From the NCBI GenBank assembly GCA_004352715.1, contig SCFE01000092.1, positions 149,947 through 213,946 of the forward strand: 64,000 nt of DNA, written 5' to 3'. Source of the stretch: Hofstenia miamia (Eukaryota; Xenacoelomorpha; Acoela). Under the pieces are notes generated by a model. The model was not told the origin of the DNA and did not search any database. It was given only the letters and a program-made list of their open reading frames with translations. The translations under genes and the position numbers were made by a program. Positions within the stretch are counted from its first letter, which is position 1. Every line of letters starts with the position of its first letter. Below are positions 54,181 to 60,100 of the stretch, in pieces.

Positions 54181-57100
54181 NTCCACCGCTTTGTACACTT
54201 GCACCACGCAATACTCGCTCTTTGAAAATAATTTGTTTTTCATTATTTACATCAAATTGAAATTGATTAAACAACGAAATTACGCATTTTAAGTGCATAA
54301 TAAACCTTTGATGTTTAATATAGCTCTTCAAAATTCCAGAAAAGAAACTCAACCATAGCAGATCTGAGGCCGATATCAATTACCTCTATGATTGTCCAGT
54401 GCTTTGAGCGGATAGTGCAAAAATTTTTCTTTATGCCCCATTTATGAGAAATTGCTTGAGCTGAATCAATTTCGATTCCGATCACTTGGTTCAACATCTT
54501 TAGCTGTTATCACTATTGAAAATTTTATTTACGACTACAAACATCAAGAATGTGACTATGTTGTCCTCTTTTCCCTTGACCTATCTAAAGCCTTTGATAG
54601 GGTGCCTCATCAACTAATCGTCAAAAGTATTAACTATTTCTGGACTTCACAAGTGTATTGTATCATGGTATGGTGACTTTCTTAAAAACCGATATCAGTG
54701 TGTTCAAATAAACACTTCTCACCACAACAAGTAAACTGCGGGTACCAACAAATCTCTCAACCATAGGGGATTTAGTCAAGTATGCTGATGATAAATACCC
54801 ATTGTGCGCATGTCGAATTAATAATGATAAAAGTGAGCTATTCTTGAAATACATCCTTGATTGGCTGCACAAACACAAATATATTTTAAATACAAGAAAA
54901 TGCAAAGAATTTATTATCCGATTGAAACGAGGGGTTTATCCATACAAAACAAACCAGTGGTCGAATTAACCATATTGGGGATCATGATGAATAACAGACT
55001 CTCCTTTAACCCACATATTGTGAGAATTTGCTCCAAAGCTCGACAAAACGTTTATCTCCGCCTTAAAATAAAACGACTAGATTTTAAAGATGACCTATGT
55101 CATTAAGTGCTATAGATCAGCCAGTGCCACGTCACTGAACCGAATTGACCAAGTACACCGTGGAGGTATAAAGATAAAACTGATATCTTCATAAACACCT
55201 GTTGCAAGTAGTATTAGAAGAGTTCATAAAATATTCTTGCACAAGTCGATGAACTTGTTAAAGCGATGTTCCCGCCCCATAATAGAAATCTGAGGAGTAC
55301 CTCATATTAGCACCCATACAGGAGTATTTCTACCTTCCCGAGTAGAGCGGTAAAGAACTATTAGTTGTGATTTTTATATTATTTGTATTTTTTATGAGTC
55401 AGTTTAATAAACTTATTCTTATTTGTAGCAAAAAAGTTTTTAAAATGATTATTTCTGGTAGAAATTTCTATAAAAAGTAGTTGCAACAAAACTATTATAC
55501 TTCCACAATACACAAGCACGGTAAAATATACAAAAAATAAACGAAGTTAAACTATAAAAACAGTGTTAATAAGTCATGTTGTACATACAGCTTTTATTGC
55601 AAATTTGAGTTTTTCAACAATTCACAGGGCTATAGAAAACTTTTGGGCTACGCCTCAAACTTTATATGTTGCCTAAATGTGAATATTGATACCCCAATGC
55701 ATAGACAAATCTATTCCCATTAACCAGAAAAGAACCTAACCGCGCTTTGTACTATGGGGTTTGTATAAAGCGCGGTTAAAAATATGCAATAAGCATCGCC
55801 TTGTACAGTTTCCATAGAACAAAACACGGCAAATATTTATATACATACATACATATATATGTAGAAGCTAAGATTTTTAAGACTAAATATGTTTGAATAA
55901 TGAGTATAAAATCTTTTATTATCAATGCGTTTCGACATTCTAATTTGTCATTTTCAAGATAATTAATAATTAACCGCTGTTTTTTCCTTCTTTTTCAAAA
56001 TATATTTAGCCTGCTAATGTCTTCTTGTTTGTTCATTAAAGGTCTTTCAAAGTGTTTAATTACAATATTTTCCGCTATTTTTGTTTCTTGATGTTTAATG
56101 ATTATTTTAAAATTATTTCTTTTTTGTGAGTGTGCAAGTAAAAATATTTCTGAATTAAGATGATCTCGCATATGTTCTTCTATTCTCGTGCTTAAATGTC
56201 GTCTGGTTTCGCCGATGTGTGAATAATTGCATTCATCAAAGTTGTAAATATAAGCGAGTCCAGATGACAAATCAATGGGTACTTTAGCTTTGTTTGTGAA
56301 AATATCTTGTGTTTTAATCGATGCTAATATTTGACAAATTTTTTATGCTAATATATCTTTGTTTAACATTTTAGTTGTTTCTTTAATGTTATGGCATTCT
56401 TCTTCGTTGCTTATTGTTATTGTATTTGAATTTAGCATTTATCACTTTCTTAATAAAAGGAAAATCACTTTGAAAAACTAAAATGAAAATAATTCACACT
56501 TACTTAAATTAAACTGATGTCTTAGATCATAAAATTTACCCAAGTGCATCGTCTTCATTTCAATCTAAATTGTAAATTGTGATTAGTTGGAATAAAAAAG
56601 CATACATTAGGTAAAGGACTTATATCGTCAACCACATTGAAATCGATTCTTTCGACAACCTGAGATGATACAGGAGTCTAAAATAGAATTAATCATTAAT
56701 GTGTTTTCTAAATGCACCAAAGTTTTAACATCAATTTCCTCTAAAGTAAATTTATATGCAATTTAGTAGACCTTATTACTGACAAATTAGTGAATTTCAG
56801 AAACATTTTAAACCATAGAATACTAAATGCTACAGGTTTATAGAAATTCATTTTTCAAAATATAAGCAAAATAAACTATAGAATTTGCAACGGAATTGTA
56901 ATTAAACAGAATACTATTAATTCTCAATGCTCATTAAAAAATAAATTTACAGAATGCTTGGTAGAAGTTCTAGACGTAATCGGAGTAGATAATGGCTTCT
57001 TTTTTCGGAAAGCGTTCTTCATGCGAGACAAAACTTTGGCCTTTCTTGGAGGCTGAACGCGTCTCGAAGTACTATGAGATCTATTACAAGAATCTAAAAT

Positions 57101-60100
57101 CAAAACCCGTTATTAAAATGTTGCTACTAAAATAATTTTTTTTTGCAAAACTTTAAATTTTGTATTGCCTTTCAGTAGTTATCAGACCATGGTTAATATT
57201 TATATATTAGAATACTATTCTGATCCCTTTAACATATACGGGCAAAACATAGAAATGAAGTTAACAATATAAAAATATGTTTAAAAATTGATATTGACAG
57301 GTATTTCAATTCACCAATACGAAAAATTTTCAAGAAATGTCGAACTATTTTTTTACATTTCGTAGAAAACAAGTGTCATCTGAGAAAAATAGCAGTCAAA
57401 TTTGTAATCGTATGGTTTGCAAAAACATCTAATACAATTGATTAATTTCACCCCGAATAATTGCAGTGCTAATTTTACCTTTACAATGGCATAATTCATT
57501 GAATTAAATTCTGTATTTAGTCAAGCGTCAAAATTCAAATTGATTATTTGATAAAATATTACTTATAAAGCGTGCGCATTTGGCAGACAATAGCAGTGGC
57601 AGGCTTTTTTTACAATAATTGAAATGTTTGAGTTTAGGCATTTATAACTTATTTTTAATGGACGGTAAATAAATCTACTTTTTTCATCTTCAGAATTTCT
57701 TGGAAATCTTTAATGCTGAAAGTTCAACTGAACAAACCTCATCCTGATCACCACGCAATATATAGATTTGCAAAAACATATTTTAGAGAGTTAGAGTATG
57801 ATCTTTTGAATCTCAATGAATTGAATGTGAATTTCTTTGGAATGATTGCTGAGTATTAGTTGATTTTATAAAATATAAGTAACAAAAATTTCATACCAAG
57901 TTATAATAAAATACATTTTTGTTTACATCAATTTAAACTTTCGCCACTTTATGCACAAATCTTCATACTTATTTACTAATGAAATGACAAAAGGTTACCT
58001 TTGCAAGCAAATTCAAACTGATCCAAGCAATATTTGTTGAGATATTTGGAATTTTTGCAATCAAAAAAATTATATAAATATTGTAATTTTGCAAATGTGA
58101 ATAGCTTTTTGTTTTGCCAATAAATAACAATGAAATTTGTAATATATTTAAAAAATAAACAACATTTAGTAACAAACTTCGTAGTCATTGATCTTCACTG
58201 CTCTTAATATTGGAGGTTTAAATTCTGAAACTGTTTTGAGTTTAAAAATTAGATTACAAAAATTGATTTACACCGAAACTCATTAAAAAATAAAACAAAC
58301 AAACAAATTAAAAAAACAATTTTCATTGATCTGAGCTTAATTCTGACCAATGAAGAATACATTAGAGACTTACAACTTCATTCGACCATTTCGTAATGCT
58401 GAAATATGTAACAAAAACTGTGATAACTCTTCCGTTAGAATTTTTAATATTCTAAGCAGAGCATGCTGATATTATTAACCTGCAGTTAGGGACTTTATTA
58501 TGACGTATGGAATCTCATAGTTTATCTTCGTATGTAATCCAAGGAACAAATCTGAAGTGCTGAGAAAAGGTGATAAATATACAATAATAAAGGAGACTCA
58601 CAAGTGAAAAAATCATAATCTATTCACTGTGCAACAAAGGTTTTGCTTCTTACGCGATTTTATTGTATTTAGATGTAGTTTGACGCGCTGATTTCAAAAA
58701 TGTATTTTATAAAAAATCTAAAACGAAGTTTTTGAGTTATTGGAGTTTTAAATTGTCAGATTTTCGTCTAAAAAATACTACTAAAAACTGTCTATGGATT
58801 TCGATGTTTTGATCTATCAGAAACTACATCATGTTCTATTTGCGCTGAATGCAATAACTAGCGACACCTTTCTCATGTTTACTAATATTTAGAATTTCCT
58901 AAATAATTTCAACGATGTTACAAGCGAGCTCTTCAAGAAAATGTATCAATGATCAAAAATTTTTCTGTTGTTTGTTGATTCTATATTCCGAAAGACCCTC
59001 CCATCCAATAAAGAAGGGTCTCAAGTTTGTGACTGCATATAAAATGTACTTTGGTGTTCCTGTTGGGGATCAAGATAAGTCATGGGTCCCTCATATTTTC
59101 TATGGGACATGTAAATCAAATTTGGAAGGCTGGATGAGGGGGTCCAAAAGTCAATGCCGTTCGGAATACCAAGGATATGGTGAGAGAGCCTATGAATCAC
59201 CATGATGATAGTTTCTTCAGCATGGTTAGTGTAGGATCGTTCAGAAAGAAAAGAAATGCTAAGAGAAGCAAACTCACATATCAAAACATTCCATCATCTA
59301 TCGCAACAGTATCTCATAGTGAAGATGTACCTGTACCACAACTGCCGAAAATGATTCAATAAGAAGACATGTTGGAATCTGAGATGCACGATGAATATAT
59401 GACTTCACAGAGAAACAAGAAACCAGATGAAGATTTTCAAACAGATGAGACTGATGAGCCTCATTTTCCTAATCAGAATGAACTGAATGATCTCGTCAGA
59501 CTTGGAGCTCACAAAAGAGGAGGCTGAGCTTCTTACTTCTAGAATGAAACAATGGAATCTGGTTGATGCTTCATGTAGAGTTTCCATACAGAGAAAAAGG
59601 CATTTCACATTTTCATAGTTTTTTTTTCTAAAGACTCAATGAACCTTTGTTTCTGGCAAGACATCAAAGGTCTTTTTGAAGAAATGGGGCTTGAGCATGA
59701 GCATAGATCATGGCGTCTGTTCATTGACAGTTCGAAATCAAGTCTGAAAGCTGTTCTTCTTCATAATACTAATAAAATTCCTTCTATCGCAGTTGGATAT
59801 TGTCCTGGAATGCTAGAAAACTACACAAATGTAAAGAAAAATTCCAATGCAAGAAATACTTATGGTATGTTTGTGGAGACTTCAAAATGATTTGTTCTAA
59901 TCTCGGAATGCAAGGTTGGTATACCAAATACTCATGTTTCTTGTATTTATGGGATAATTGTGCTGATTCCGAGAACTTTTCAAGATCAGTCTGGCCTCTA
60001 AGAGAGTTTCTTAATCCTGGACATTTGAATGTTAAAGAAAATGCACTGATTCCTAGATCAAAAATATTCTTGCCGCCACTACACATCAAGCTTGGTCTAA

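Noticed and set aside
57969-58188. Two nearly coincident minus-strand open frames
   Set aside because: AT-rich, Phe/Ile/Asn-dominated translations without a domain.
58356-58400. 25-bp micro-exon candidate (minus strand) with TTTCAG acceptor and GTT|GTAAGT donor
   Set aside because: It lies between RhoGEF exons 1 and 2, which already join in phase; its length is not a multiple of three and would shift the frame.
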